A stretch of DNA of 41,227 nucleotides. Source: Candidatus Accumulibacter propinquus. GTDB lineage: Bacteria > Pseudomonadota > Gammaproteobacteria > Burkholderiales > Rhodocyclaceae. The translations under genes were made by a program, and so were the position numbers. Location of the stretch: positions 1 through 41,227 of the forward strand of contig JADKBU010000028.1 in assembly GCA_016714935.1 (NCBI GenBank), in the 5' to 3' direction. Numbering within the stretch: position 1 is the first letter of the stretch; each line of letters starts with the position of its first letter. Below, in pieces: positions 24,581 through 32,866 of this stretch. A model generated the notes under the pieces. That model had not been told where the DNA came from. It saw only the letters and a list, made by a program, of their open reading frames with translations, and searched no databases.

Positions 24581-26947
24581 ATGAAATTCGTCAAAAAACC
24601 AAGTGCGCTGGCGGTAGCCGCTGCGCTGGGCTGGCCGGGCCTGTGGCATGCGGCGGTTGCGCAGGACGCGGCAAATGTACCGGTAATGGGCGAAGTCGTC
24701 GTCAAGGCGGCACGCATTGACGACAAGGAGCCGTTTGTTGCAAGCCTTATCGATGCGGCAGGCATCGTGCCCTACCGTGCGGCCAGCAGCGACACCGCCC
24801 GCCTGCTCGAACGCCTGCCGGGAGTCAGCCTCTACGGTGCCGGAGGGGTATCCAGCCTGCCGGCAATTCACGGCCTGGCTGATGACCGCATCCGGATCAA
24901 GGTCGATGGCATGGACCTGATCGCTTCCTGCCCCAACCACATGAACCCGCCGCTATCCTACCTCGATCCGACCAATGTCGGCACACTCAAGGTCTATGCC
25001 GGAATCACGCCGGTCAGCGTCGGTGGCGACAGCATCGCCGGCACGATCATCGCCGAGACGCCGGCGCCGGTGTTCGCTGCGCCGGGCCAGAATGTCCTGA
25101 CTACGGGCCAGCTCGGCGGCTTCTACCGCAGCAACGGCAACGCCTGGGGCGCCAACATCGCGGCTACTGCCGCCACCGAAAACATCAGCCTGACCTATAC
25201 CGGTTCGAGTGCCCGGGCCGACAACTACAAGGCCGGCGGCAACTTCAAGACGACCACGGCCACCGGCCGCATCGGGCACACGCTGCCGCTCGACGAAGTC
25301 GGCTCGACGGCCTACGAGAGCCTGAACCAGATGCTGAGCTTCGCACTGAAAGGCGGCAACCATCTCGTCGAGGCCAAGTTCGGATTCCAGCACATCCCCG
25401 AACAACTTTATCCGAACCAGCGCATGGACATGCTCGACAACGAGCAGAAGACATTCAACCTGCGCTATCTCGGTCAATACGACTGGGGGCAGTTCGAGGC
25501 GAGGGCCTATTACGAGAAAGTCGACCCGCATTTCATGGACTTCGGACCCGACAAGCGGTACTGGTACGGCCCTGGCGCGCCACCGGCAGGTTCTGGAGGT
25601 GACAACGCGGTCAACGGTTCGCCATGTTCCCCGATTTCCGGAACCCGCATGGTGAACGGCGCGATGGCCGGATGCGCGGCCGGCATGCCGATGTATACCA
25701 AGAGCAGCAACACCGGGGTGAACGTCAAGGCGGAGATGAATGTCGATACGCGGAATCTGCTCCGCGTCGGTGGCCTCTATCAGCACTACACCCTCAACGA
25801 CTGGTGGCCACCATCCGGCGCGATGATGTGGCCCGGCACGTTCGACAACATCAACGACGGCTCGCGCGACCGGGCAGGCTTGTTCGGCGAGTGGGAGTCG
25901 CACCTCGACAGGCAATGGCTGACCCTGCTCGGTGTGCGTTACGAACGGGTCACGACGGATGCCGGCAATGTTCGGGGCTATGACCCGACCACCAACGGCA
26001 TGGGCATGATGGTGAACGATCAGAAGAAGGACGCCGCCGCGTTCAATTCGCAAAATCACGAGCGCGCCGACAACAACTGGGACCTGACAGCGCTGGCCCG
26101 CTATACGCCGGATGCCAACAGCGACATCGAATTCGGCGTCGCGCGCAAGGTACGTTCGCCCAACCTGTATGAGCGCTACACCTGGTCGACCTGGTCGATG
26201 GCTGCCGTGATGAACAACTTCGTCGGCGACGGTAACGGCTACTTCGGCAATATCCATCTCAAGCCGGAACAGGCGCACACCGTTTCCGCCTCCTTCGACC
26301 TGCATGCGGCGGACCGTCGCTGGGAATTTCGCGCCACGCCCTACTACACACGGGTCACCGACTACATCGATGCCATTCGCTGCCCGGCAGGCGCATCCTG
26401 CACGCCAGCCAACCGCACGACGACCAATCAGTTCGTTGTCCTCCAGTATGCCAACCAGTCGGCCGAGCTTTACGGCCTCGATGTTTCCGGGCACATGCCG
26501 CTCGCCTCGACCGGGATGGGTGATTTTGGCCTCACCGGCTCGCTCACCTACACCCACGGCAAGAATCTTGACACCGGCGACGGCCTCTACAACATCATGC
26601 CGCTCAACGGCAAGCTGGCGCTGACGCACGCGCTGGGTGGCTGGAAAGGTGTGGTCGAGATTGTCGCGGTTGCGGCGAAAGACGATCTCTCCGACGTGCG
26701 CAACGAAACCAGGACGGCGGGCTACGGGCTGACCAATCTGCGCGGCAGCTACACCTGGAAGCAGGTGCGACTCGACCTTGGAGTCGACAACCTGTTCAAC
26801 AAGTTCTATTCGCTGCCGCTTGGCGGCGCCTACGTCGGTCAAGGAACCACCATGGCGCTTAACCCTGGGAGCGGCAACCCCGCATGGGGAACCGCGGTTC
26901 CCGGCATGGGACGCTCGATCTATGCCGGCATGAATCTACGATTCTAG
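24581..26947 (+). CDS. TonB-dependent outer-membrane receptor, OprC/NosA-like (copper)
   Basis: 788 residues. ATG 24581 follows a strong purine run (GGGGGAGTGGGGA). A signal peptide of about 32 residues ends AAVAQ. The plug domain holds SDTARLLERLPGVSLYGAGG and IRIKVDGMDLI; the barrel ends in a terminal Phe (YAGMNLRF). In OprC of Pseudomonas, copper is bound by a CxxxM motif in the plug and an HxM motif in the barrel. Here Cys117-Pro-Asn-His-Met121 and His317-Phe-Met319 are present in the right order and at similar spacing. Loops also hold Met/Cys-rich stretches (MAGCAAGMPMY; NGMGMMV). Copper uptake is the best-supported substrate. Followed by a Crp/Fnr gene 18 bp on. Confidence 0.88.
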   Translation: MKFVKKPSALAVAAALGWPGLWHAAVAQDAANVPVMGEVVVKAARIDDKEPFVASLIDAAGIVPYRAASSDTARLLERLPGVSLYGAGGVSSLPAIHGLADDRIRIKVDGMDLIASCPNHMNPPLSYLDPTNVGTLKVYAGITPVSVGGDSIAGTIIAETPAPVFAAPGQNVLTTGQLGGFYRSNGNAWGANIAATAATENISLTYTGSSARADNYKAGGNFKTTTATGRIGHTLPLDEVGSTAYESLNQMLSFALKGGNHLVEAKFGFQHIPEQLYPNQRMDMLDNEQKTFNLRYLGQYDWGQFEARAYYEKVDPHFMDFGPDKRYWYGPGAPPAGSGGDNAVNGSPCSPISGTRMVNGAMAGCAAGMPMYTKSSNTGVNVKAEMNVDTRNLLRVGGLYQHYTLNDWWPPSGAMMWPGTFDNINDGSRDRAGLFGEWESHLDRQWLTLLGVRYERVTTDAGNVRGYDPTTNGMGMMVNDQKKDAAAFNSQNHERADNNWDLTALARYTPDANSDIEFGVARKVRSPNLYERYTWSTWSMAAVMNNFVGDGNGYFGNIHLKPEQAHTVSASFDLHAADRRWEFRATPYYTRVTDYIDAIRCPAGASCTPANRTTTNQFVVLQYANQSAELYGLDVSGHMPLASTGMGDFGLTGSLTYTHGKNLDTGDGLYNIMPLNGKLALTHALGGWKGVVEIVAVAAKDDLSDVRNETRTAGYGLTNLRGSYTWKQVRLDLGVDNLFNKFYSLPLGGAYVGQGTTMALNPGSGNPAWGTAVPGMGRSIYAGMNLRF

Positions 26948-26965
26948 GAGCGAGAGGAAGCAGAA

Positions 26966-27658
26966 ATGTTGAATGCCGAAAAGATTTCACGCAGCACCGT
27001 CCCACAGGCGCTGCGCGCGAAACAGTGGCGACCCCACTTCAGGCGCGGGCAGCGCATCTACGCCGGCGAGGCCCACGGCGGTGCCTGGCGCGTGCTGAGC
27101 GGCTCGGTCCGCCTCGACCGCGAGGAACCCAACGGCGAACAAAGTTTTGCCACTCTGGCCGTGCAGAACGACATCATCGGTGCCGAGACACTGCTGTTCG
27201 GGAAGTACACCTTTACCGCCACTGCCCTCTCCACCTGCGTTCTCGAACCCTGGCCGGAAGGGCAGACCGTTCCCGCCGGCGACTCGCTGCTGCATACGCT
27301 GGCCAGGACCCAGCGCCGCGCCGCCGAGGTCATCGGCTTGCGCTGTGGGCAGGCCGCCGACCGTGTCCGCCGCCTGGTGATGATGCTTGCACATCCCGGC
27401 GAAGAAAGTCCGGCGCGGCAGGTGGCTGGCGAACTGCTGGTGGTCCTGCCGTCACGCCAGGACATGGCCGACATCACGGCACTGACCCTGGAGACGGTCT
27501 CACGCATGGTCAGTCAGTTGCGATATGCCGGAATTCTTGCGCCGCAGAGCAACGCGGGTCACCCTTCGCAGCGCACCTTTGCGGTGTTGCGGGATGCCGC
27601 CGACGCCCCCTCAGCTGCCGGGATCATCGGTGGAGCATCACCTTGCGGATGGCCCTGA
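26966..27658 (+). CDS. Crp/Fnr-family transcription regulator
   Basis: 230 residues. A cyclic-nucleotide-binding-like beta domain occupies about 20-120 (WRVLSGSVRLDREEPNGEQ, then DIIGAETLLFGKYTFTATAL). A long dimerisation helix follows, then a winged HTH with the recognition segment TLETVSRMVSQLRYAGIL. No Cys cluster of the Fnr type is present at the N-terminus, and the Crp cAMP-binding residues are not obvious, so the signal is unknown. It sits 18 bp after the copper receptor with AGAGGAAG ahead of its ATG, most likely in one operon and possibly controlling it. The last 30 residues are low-complexity. Confidence 0.87.
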   Translation: MLNAEKISRSTVPQALRAKQWRPHFRRGQRIYAGEAHGGAWRVLSGSVRLDREEPNGEQSFATLAVQNDIIGAETLLFGKYTFTATALSTCVLEPWPEGQTVPAGDSLLHTLARTQRRAAEVIGLRCGQAADRVRRLVMMLAHPGEESPARQVAGELLVVLPSRQDMADITALTLETVSRMVSQLRYAGILAPQSNAGHPSQRTFAVLRDAADAPSAAGIIGGASPCGWP

Positions 27659-27745
27659 TACAGCGAGCACGTCCTTCGCATTGACAGCCTGCACCAGCGC
27701 AGACCTGGCTTGTGCAGCGCACGGGGCGTACTGACCCGCCCCCCC

Positions 27746-29002
27746 CTACAGACGTTCGACACGCACCTTGGTCACGGTGCGCGCGTCCGCTTCGATCACG
27801 GTGTAGCGATACCCCTGCTCCACCACCGTATCACCGACCTCCGGGATATGCCGCAGGCGGTTGATCAGGAATCCGGCGACCGTATGCGCTTCGCCAACCG
27901 GCAGATTGAGCTTCAACGAGTCATTCAGTTCGGAAATCGGCGCCCGTCCGCTGACCACGTGTGTGTCATCACCCGCGGACTCGATGCTCACCCGACGAGT
28001 CTTGATGGTGTCGAAATCGTAGCCCGAGTCCACCGCGCCGACGACCTCCTCGAAAATGTCCTCCATCGTGAGGATCCCGATCGCCGAACCAAACTCGTCG
28101 ACGACGATGGCCATATGATCGGTACGTGCGCGCAGCAGCGGCAGCACCTGATCCAGGTTCTGCTTCGGCGTCAGATAAAGAGCGGGTTTGACGAACTCCT
28201 CCACCGGCCGCTGCTCGATATCCGGCAGCAGCAGATCCCAGGTGCTCAAGGTCATCACCCCGGTGACATTGGTGATGTTGCCGCGAAACACCGGCAATCG
28301 ATTGAACCCGGACGCCCAGACACGGCGCACTGCTTCGCCCATCTCACGTGCCTCGTTGAAGCCGATGACCTCGGCCAACGGTGTCATCACCTCCCCCACC
28401 GTGGTGTCGGCAAACCGAAAAATGCGACGGATTCGCTGCTTGCTGGTAGCGGCGCTGTCCGATGCCGTTTCGGACAGGTCGATCAGGACGCGCAACTCGT
28501 CCTTGGTAATGAATCCGCTCTGCCCGGAAGTGGCGCCACCGAAGAGGCGGGCGGCGACGCGGGCGACCCGGCTGAAGACGAAGATCACCGGATAGAACAC
28601 GTAGGAAAAGAAGCGTAGCGGATAGATGATCCGGGTGGCGATCCAGTCGGCCTTCTGCTGAAAGATGCTTTTCGGCACGATCTCACCGAAGATCAGCAGG
28701 AAGGGCGTGAAGATCAGTACCGAAAACAGGTCGCCGTTATCCCCGAAGAGGTGCACGAAGATCAGCGTGCCCATGGTGGTGATCGTCACCGTCGCGATGT
28801 TGGTGCCGACCAGTGTCGTGCCCAGCATCACGTCAGGAGTGCGAAACAGGTTCAACACCAGTTTGGCACCGGGGTCACCGAGCCGCGCCTGATGGCGCAG
28901 GTGGATCTTGTCGGAATTGACCATCGCCAACTCGGATCCCGAGAAGAACCCCTTCAGCACCAGAAAGACCAGGATGACCAGCAATTGCAGAACCAGCTCC
29001 AT
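27746..29002 (-). CDS. CNNM/CorC (HlyC/CorC) family protein, subtype B
   Basis: 418 residues. Order: a CNNM transmembrane domain of about 190 residues with the hallmark FFSGSELAMVNSDK and the later FGEIVPKSIFQ; two CBS domains at about 200-325 (VTPLAEVIGF- and FGSAIGILTMEDIFEEVVG-type blocks); and a C-terminal CorC_HlyC domain (VAGFLINRLRHIPEVGD). Bacterial relatives act in Mg2+ homeostasis, some as Na+-driven Mg2+ exporters. It is 15 bp behind the subtype A gene on the same strand. It matches the gene at 36133 closely in its first 150 residues (SGSEL, RHxA, STTLVGTNIA), so the two are paralogues. Confidence 0.92.
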   Translation of the reverse strand: MELVLQLLVILVFLVLKGFFSGSELAMVNSDKIHLRHQARLGDPGAKLVLNLFRTPDVMLGTTLVGTNIATVTITTMGTLIFVHLFGDNGDLFSVLIFTPFLLIFGEIVPKSIFQQKADWIATRIIYPLRFFSYVFYPVIFVFSRVARVAARLFGGATSGQSGFITKDELRVLIDLSETASDSAATSKQRIRRIFRFADTTVGEVMTPLAEVIGFNEAREMGEAVRRVWASGFNRLPVFRGNITNVTGVMTLSTWDLLLPDIEQRPVEEFVKPALYLTPKQNLDQVLPLLRARTDHMAIVVDEFGSAIGILTMEDIFEEVVGAVDSGYDFDTIKTRRVSIESAGDDTHVVSGRAPISELNDSLKLNLPVGEAHTVAGFLINRLRHIPEVGDTVVEQGYRYTVIEADARTVTKVRVERL

Positions 29003-29017
29003 TGCATTTCTCCCCTT

Positions 29018-30562
29018 CTAGTCCGTCGTACCGGTGGTCTTGCTCGCCGGCGTCCTGTGCTCGGCCGCGTCATCCTCCAGGTGCCCGGGCTCCGACCCAG
29101 ACTCGGGAGGCTCATTGAGCAGATCTTCTTCGTACTCGCCAAGGGCCGCCTGCCCTTGATCTACCTGCAGGCTCTCGGATGTGCCACCCGCAGCGGGCTC
29201 GGCCACACTTTCCATCTCCAGCGGTTCGTCCGGCGTGTCCTCCGGCTCATCGGGTGTGGCGCCGCGCGAGACGCGCACCTTGGTAATGCGCATGCCGCTC
29301 ACTTCCTTCACGGTGATCTCGTAGTCGGCATAAAACACCTTCTCCCCGACACGCGGCAGGCGCCCGAAAAGCACCAGCGTCACCCCACCGATGGTGTTCA
29401 TCAGCGGGTCGTCGATATCGAAATTGGTGAGTGTGCGAACGTCGGCCAGGCGCATGTAGCCGGGGACGGTGAAGCTGTCGTTGTCTTCCTGCTGAAAGTA
29501 TTCCTGGCCGCGCATCTTTCCCGAAATCTCGCCGAAGATGAAGCTCAACACATCCTTGATGGTGACGATGCCCAGGACCTCGCCGTACTCGCCGATCACC
29601 ACCGCCGCGCGCGTGTCGAAACGCTGGAAGTACTCCAGCATCTCATCGACCTTCTTGGTCGGCGGAACGAAGTGCGCCGGTTTCAGAATGTCGCGAAGTT
29701 CGATCGCGGCCAGGCCGCCTTCACTGCGGACGCGGCGCAGCAGATCCTCGGCATGCAGGAAGCCGATGACATTGTCCCAGTGACCGCGATACACCGGGAC
29801 ACGTGGATGACGAAAACTGCGGAAGCGCTCGACGAGTTCCGCGATCGGCAGGTCGCCGTCAAGGAAGCGGATGCGCGGGCCGGGGGTCATGATCCGTGCC
29901 ACGTCGGTCTCCGCCGCTTCGAGTACCTTGTCGATGAGCACCCGTTCCGACGCCTGGATGACCCCCGTTTCCTCGCTGTCGGCCATCAACGTACGCAACT
30001 CGTCGGCCTTCAGGATGTTCTCGCGCCCGACGTGCTCGCCGACGACCAGCGTCGTGACCCGATCGGCAACCATCCGAACGACATTGCGCAGGGGGGTGAC
30101 AATGAAGATCCACTTGGGCAGGAAGCGCGCCGACAGCAGCGTGGCGAACTTGACCGGAAAATTGACGGCAATGGTCTTTGGCGTCACCTCTCCGAACAGC
30201 AGCAGCAACGGCACCATCACCACGACGTTGATCCAGCCGGCGTCTTCCTCGCCAAAGGCTCGCACCAGGATCATTGTCATGTTCGCCGCCGCGGCAATGT
30301 TAACCAGTTCGTTGCCGCACAGCAGCGAGACGATCAGACGCCGCGGCTCGTCGAGCATGGCGTGGATGCTCTCGGAATGGGGATTGCGCGAATTGCGCAG
30401 TTTCTGCAGGTCGATGCGGCTGAGCGAGAAAAGCGCCGTTTCGGAACCCGAGAAAAAAGCCGACATGCTGAACAGGCCACACTGGATCAACAGACGGACC
30501 AGCAACTCCCAGTCGATCGACGACAGACCGAAGAAGTCGCCGGCCACCTTCACCCAATCCAT
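29018..30562 (-). CDS. CNNM/CorC family protein, subtype A
   Basis: 514 residues from ATG 30562; the frame is open further upstream, but those residues match nothing in the family. The CNNM domain has AFFSGSETALFSLSRIDLQ, then CGNELVNIAAA and FGEVTPKTIAV. Two CBS domains follow (PVYRGHWDNVIGFLHAEDLL; GEYGEVLGIVTIKDVLSFI). The CorC_HlyC domain (GGVTLVLFGRLPRVGEKV) is followed by an acidic tail of about 80 residues rich in Glu, Asp and Pro. The tail is not part of the family core. The ATG is followed by the subtype B gene in the same operon. It is paralogous to the gene at 34740 (ETxLFSLS, EPRRLIV, GNE-VN). Confidence 0.9.
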   Translation of the reverse strand: MDWVKVAGDFFGLSSIDWELLVRLLIQCGLFSMSAFFSGSETALFSLSRIDLQKLRNSRNPHSESIHAMLDEPRRLIVSLLCGNELVNIAAAANMTMILVRAFGEEDAGWINVVVMVPLLLLFGEVTPKTIAVNFPVKFATLLSARFLPKWIFIVTPLRNVVRMVADRVTTLVVGEHVGRENILKADELRTLMADSEETGVIQASERVLIDKVLEAAETDVARIMTPGPRIRFLDGDLPIAELVERFRSFRHPRVPVYRGHWDNVIGFLHAEDLLRRVRSEGGLAAIELRDILKPAHFVPPTKKVDEMLEYFQRFDTRAAVVIGEYGEVLGIVTIKDVLSFIFGEISGKMRGQEYFQQEDNDSFTVPGYMRLADVRTLTNFDIDDPLMNTIGGVTLVLFGRLPRVGEKVFYADYEITVKEVSGMRITKVRVSRGATPDEPEDTPDEPLEMESVAEPAAGGTSESLQVDQGQAALGEYEEDLLNEPPESGSEPGHLEDDAAEHRTPASKTTGTTD

Positions 30563-30919
30563 GAAATACCCCCGCCCCAGCAGATGTTTCACCGGCCAGC
30601 ATGCTGTGCCACGCACCTCGAATCGCAGCGCCAGACGCTGCTTGCGAAGCAACCCGCTGCCAGGACGGTCCCCCGCCCGACCCGAGAGGATAAGCTTTAT
30701 GTTGCGAAGAAACAAGCACAAACGCCATCGGCAGCGGTGGTGCTACGGTCCGCAACCCGGCGACCATCAGCGGTCTGCAGGAATGCCGACAGCGAGCCTG
30801 TCGGGTACACGCGACCACCTCGGCGATGGGCGCGTGACTGTCGCCGCGGGCCAGAGTAATGTATGCAGCAGGGATTTATTGTATTCTTCACCGGCTCGCA
30901 ACCATCGAAGGAGTGATCC
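30563..30919 (+). promoter_or_regulatory. 357-bp divergent intergenic region between the CNNM pair and the Na+/phosphate gene
   Basis: No gene is supported. The region must contain promoters for both directions. An AT-richer stretch at 30850-30890 lies ahead of the cotransporter gene, with TATTCT at 30882-30887 but no matching -35. GAAGGAG at 30907-30913 is the cotransporter's ribosome site. A short frame at 30698 (MLRRNKHKRHRQRW) is basic and unlike any known protein; I do not call it. No convincing PhoB box was found. Confidence 0.4.
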
Positions 30920-32716
30920 ATGCTGAAAACGCATCTGAATCTCTGCACGCGTGCTGCTCTCCCCCTCGCGTGTTGTGTTCTCGGAGTATGGTCGTGTGCG
31001 CTGGCCTGGCCGGCACTGGCGGCCTCCGGCGACGAAGCCGGCGAAATGGCGTGGGGAATGATGACCGTCGAATTGCTCGGCGGCCTGGCGATTTTCCTCT
31101 TCGGCATGCTGCAGATGGAGGAGGGACTCAAGGCCGTCGCCGGTGAGCGCATGAAAGGCATTCTCGCCAGGCTGACGGTCAATCGTTTCATGGGCGTCGG
31201 CACCGGTGCGCTGGTCACCGCGGTGATCCAGTCGTCCTCGGTGACCACGGTACTCGTCGTCGGCTTCATCTCGGCCGGGCTGATGTCGCTGTCGCAGTCC
31301 GTCGGGGTGATCATGGGCGCCAACATCGGCACCACCATCACCGCCCAGATCGTCGCCTTCAAGATCACCAAGGCGGCGCTGGGAATGATTGCCGTCGGCT
31401 TTGCGATGCTGTTCATCGCCAGGAGCGACCGGATCAAGCACTACGGCGAGATGCTGATGGGTCTGGGCATGGTGTTCTTCGGCATGCATGTGATGAGCGA
31501 GGCGATGGAGCCGCTGCGCAGCTACCAGCCCTTCCTCGACCTGATGAAGAGCATGGACAATCCGCTGGTCGGCGTCCTGATTGCCACCGCCTTCACCGCC
31601 CTGATCCAGTCTTCGTCGGCCTCGACCGGCATCGTCATCGTCATGGCCGGGCAGGGCTTCGTCAGTCTGCAGGCGGGCATCGCGCTGGCGTTCGGCGCCA
31701 ATATCGGCACCTGCGCGACGGCGCTGCTGGCGGTGATCGGCAAGCCGCGCGAAGCGGTGCGGGCGGCGCTGGTCCACCTGGGCTTCAACGTTTGCGGGGT
31801 GCTGATCTGGCTGCCGTTCATCGGCTTCATTGCGGACTTCGTCACCGCCATTTCGCCGACCTACCCGAACCTCAGCGGCGTCGACCGGCTGGCGGCCGAA
31901 ACGCCGCGCCAGATCGCCAACGCACACACCTTCTTCAACATCGCCAACACGCTGATCTTCATCTGGTTTACCACCCAGATCGCGCGCCTGGTCGAATGGC
32001 TGGTACCCGACAGGCCGCTCGCCGAGGCGGCGCTCATCGTCCGCCCCAGGTTCCTCCAGGAAGAACTGTTGAGTGCGCCTTCGCTGGCCCTCGACCAGGT
32101 CCGCATGGAGATCACGCACATGGGCGAGACGGTCAATGCGATGTTGCAGAGCATCATGCCGGCGATCATCGAGGGCGACCGCCAGGCGCTCGAGGAGATC
32201 CGGCAAATGGACGACACGGTCGACATCTTGCATGCCGCCATCATCGACTACCTGGGCAAGATCAGCAAACAGCAACTAGGCGACGGCCAAAGTCGGGAGT
32301 TGCTGCAGTTGATGGAAGCGGCCAGCCACCTCGAAAACATCGGCGACATCGTCGAAACCAACCTGGTGGTGCTGGGGCATGACCGCATACGCGACAGGAT
32401 ACAGGTCAGCGAGACGACCCAGGAGGTGCTCAACGGCTTCCAGGCGGCAATTACCAAGGCTGTTGCGGCCGCCGTCCAGGCCGTAGGACAACGCAACGAG
32501 CGAGCTGGGCAGGTGGTGATCGGAATGAAGGACGAGATCAACCGTATTGCCGACTCGGCAGCCGCACACGAGGCACGCCGCCTGGTCGCCGAAGAGCCGA
32601 ACCGCATCGCGGCCTACACCATGGAGATCGAGATCATCGAGAAGCAGAAACGAATCTATTACTTCGCCAAGAGGATGGCGAAGACGGTGATGCCGGCCGT
32701 ACTGCAGGGCCAGTAA
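30920..32716 (+). CDS. Na+/phosphate cotransporter with C-terminal PhoU-like domain
   Basis: 598 residues. An N-terminal signal-like segment ends ALAAS. Two Na_Pi_cotrans repeats each carry the QSSS signature: TAVIQSSSVTTVLVVGF and TALIQSSSASTGIVIVM, with GANIGTT and GANIGTC following. From about 390 a helical PhoU-like domain runs to the end (LEEIRQMDDTVDILHAAI, and MEAASHLENIGDIVETNL), typical of YjbB/NptA relatives. The family moves phosphate with Na+; E. coli YjbB promotes phosphate export, so direction here is open. It is flanked by a divergent CNNM pair on the left and a Na+/H+ antiporter on the right. Confidence 0.93.
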   Translation: MLKTHLNLCTRAALPLACCVLGVWSCALAWPALAASGDEAGEMAWGMMTVELLGGLAIFLFGMLQMEEGLKAVAGERMKGILARLTVNRFMGVGTGALVTAVIQSSSVTTVLVVGFISAGLMSLSQSVGVIMGANIGTTITAQIVAFKITKAALGMIAVGFAMLFIARSDRIKHYGEMLMGLGMVFFGMHVMSEAMEPLRSYQPFLDLMKSMDNPLVGVLIATAFTALIQSSSASTGIVIVMAGQGFVSLQAGIALAFGANIGTCATALLAVIGKPREAVRAALVHLGFNVCGVLIWLPFIGFIADFVTAISPTYPNLSGVDRLAAETPRQIANAHTFFNIANTLIFIWFTTQIARLVEWLVPDRPLAEAALIVRPRFLQEELLSAPSLALDQVRMEITHMGETVNAMLQSIMPAIIEGDRQALEEIRQMDDTVDILHAAIIDYLGKISKQQLGDGQSRELLQLMEAASHLENIGDIVETNLVVLGHDRIRDRIQVSETTQEVLNGFQAAITKAVAAAVQAVGQRNERAGQVVIGMKDEINRIADSAAAHEARRLVAEEPNRIAAYTMEIEIIEKQKRIYYFAKRMAKTVMPAVLQGQ

Positions 32717-32866
32717 TCGTCGCGGAGACGGGCAGGGCTGACCTTGCCTGCCAGAACGCCTCAGGGGATTCAAAGTGCCAAGCGGCCGGGAAATCGCTAC
32801 TCCTCCACCCCGTCTCCGCCGCTTGACATTCGTCGCATTCCTCGCGGGCGTACGGTAGAATTAGCC

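Noticed and set aside
24953..26842. 629-residue open frame opposite the copper receptor
   Set aside because: Antisense shadow of a well-supported gene in GC-rich DNA; no motif or ribosome site.
28751..30859. 702-residue plus-strand frame opposite the left CNNM pair
   Set aside because: Antisense shadow, His/Asp/Arg/Gln-rich, crossing two real genes and the intergenic region.
30563..30919. PhoB box before the Na+/phosphate gene
   Set aside because: Only an isolated CTGTCG half-site is seen; no tandem repeat at 11-bp spacing.
32731..32752. GGCAGG/CCTGCC stem after the Na+/phosphate gene as a terminator
   Set aside because: Only 6 bp with a 10-nt loop and no T-run.
32823..32861. TTGACA ahead of the CPA1 antiporter as a -35 box
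   Set aside because: The -35 match is perfect, but the nearest -10-like TAGAAT (32856-32861) is 27 bp away.
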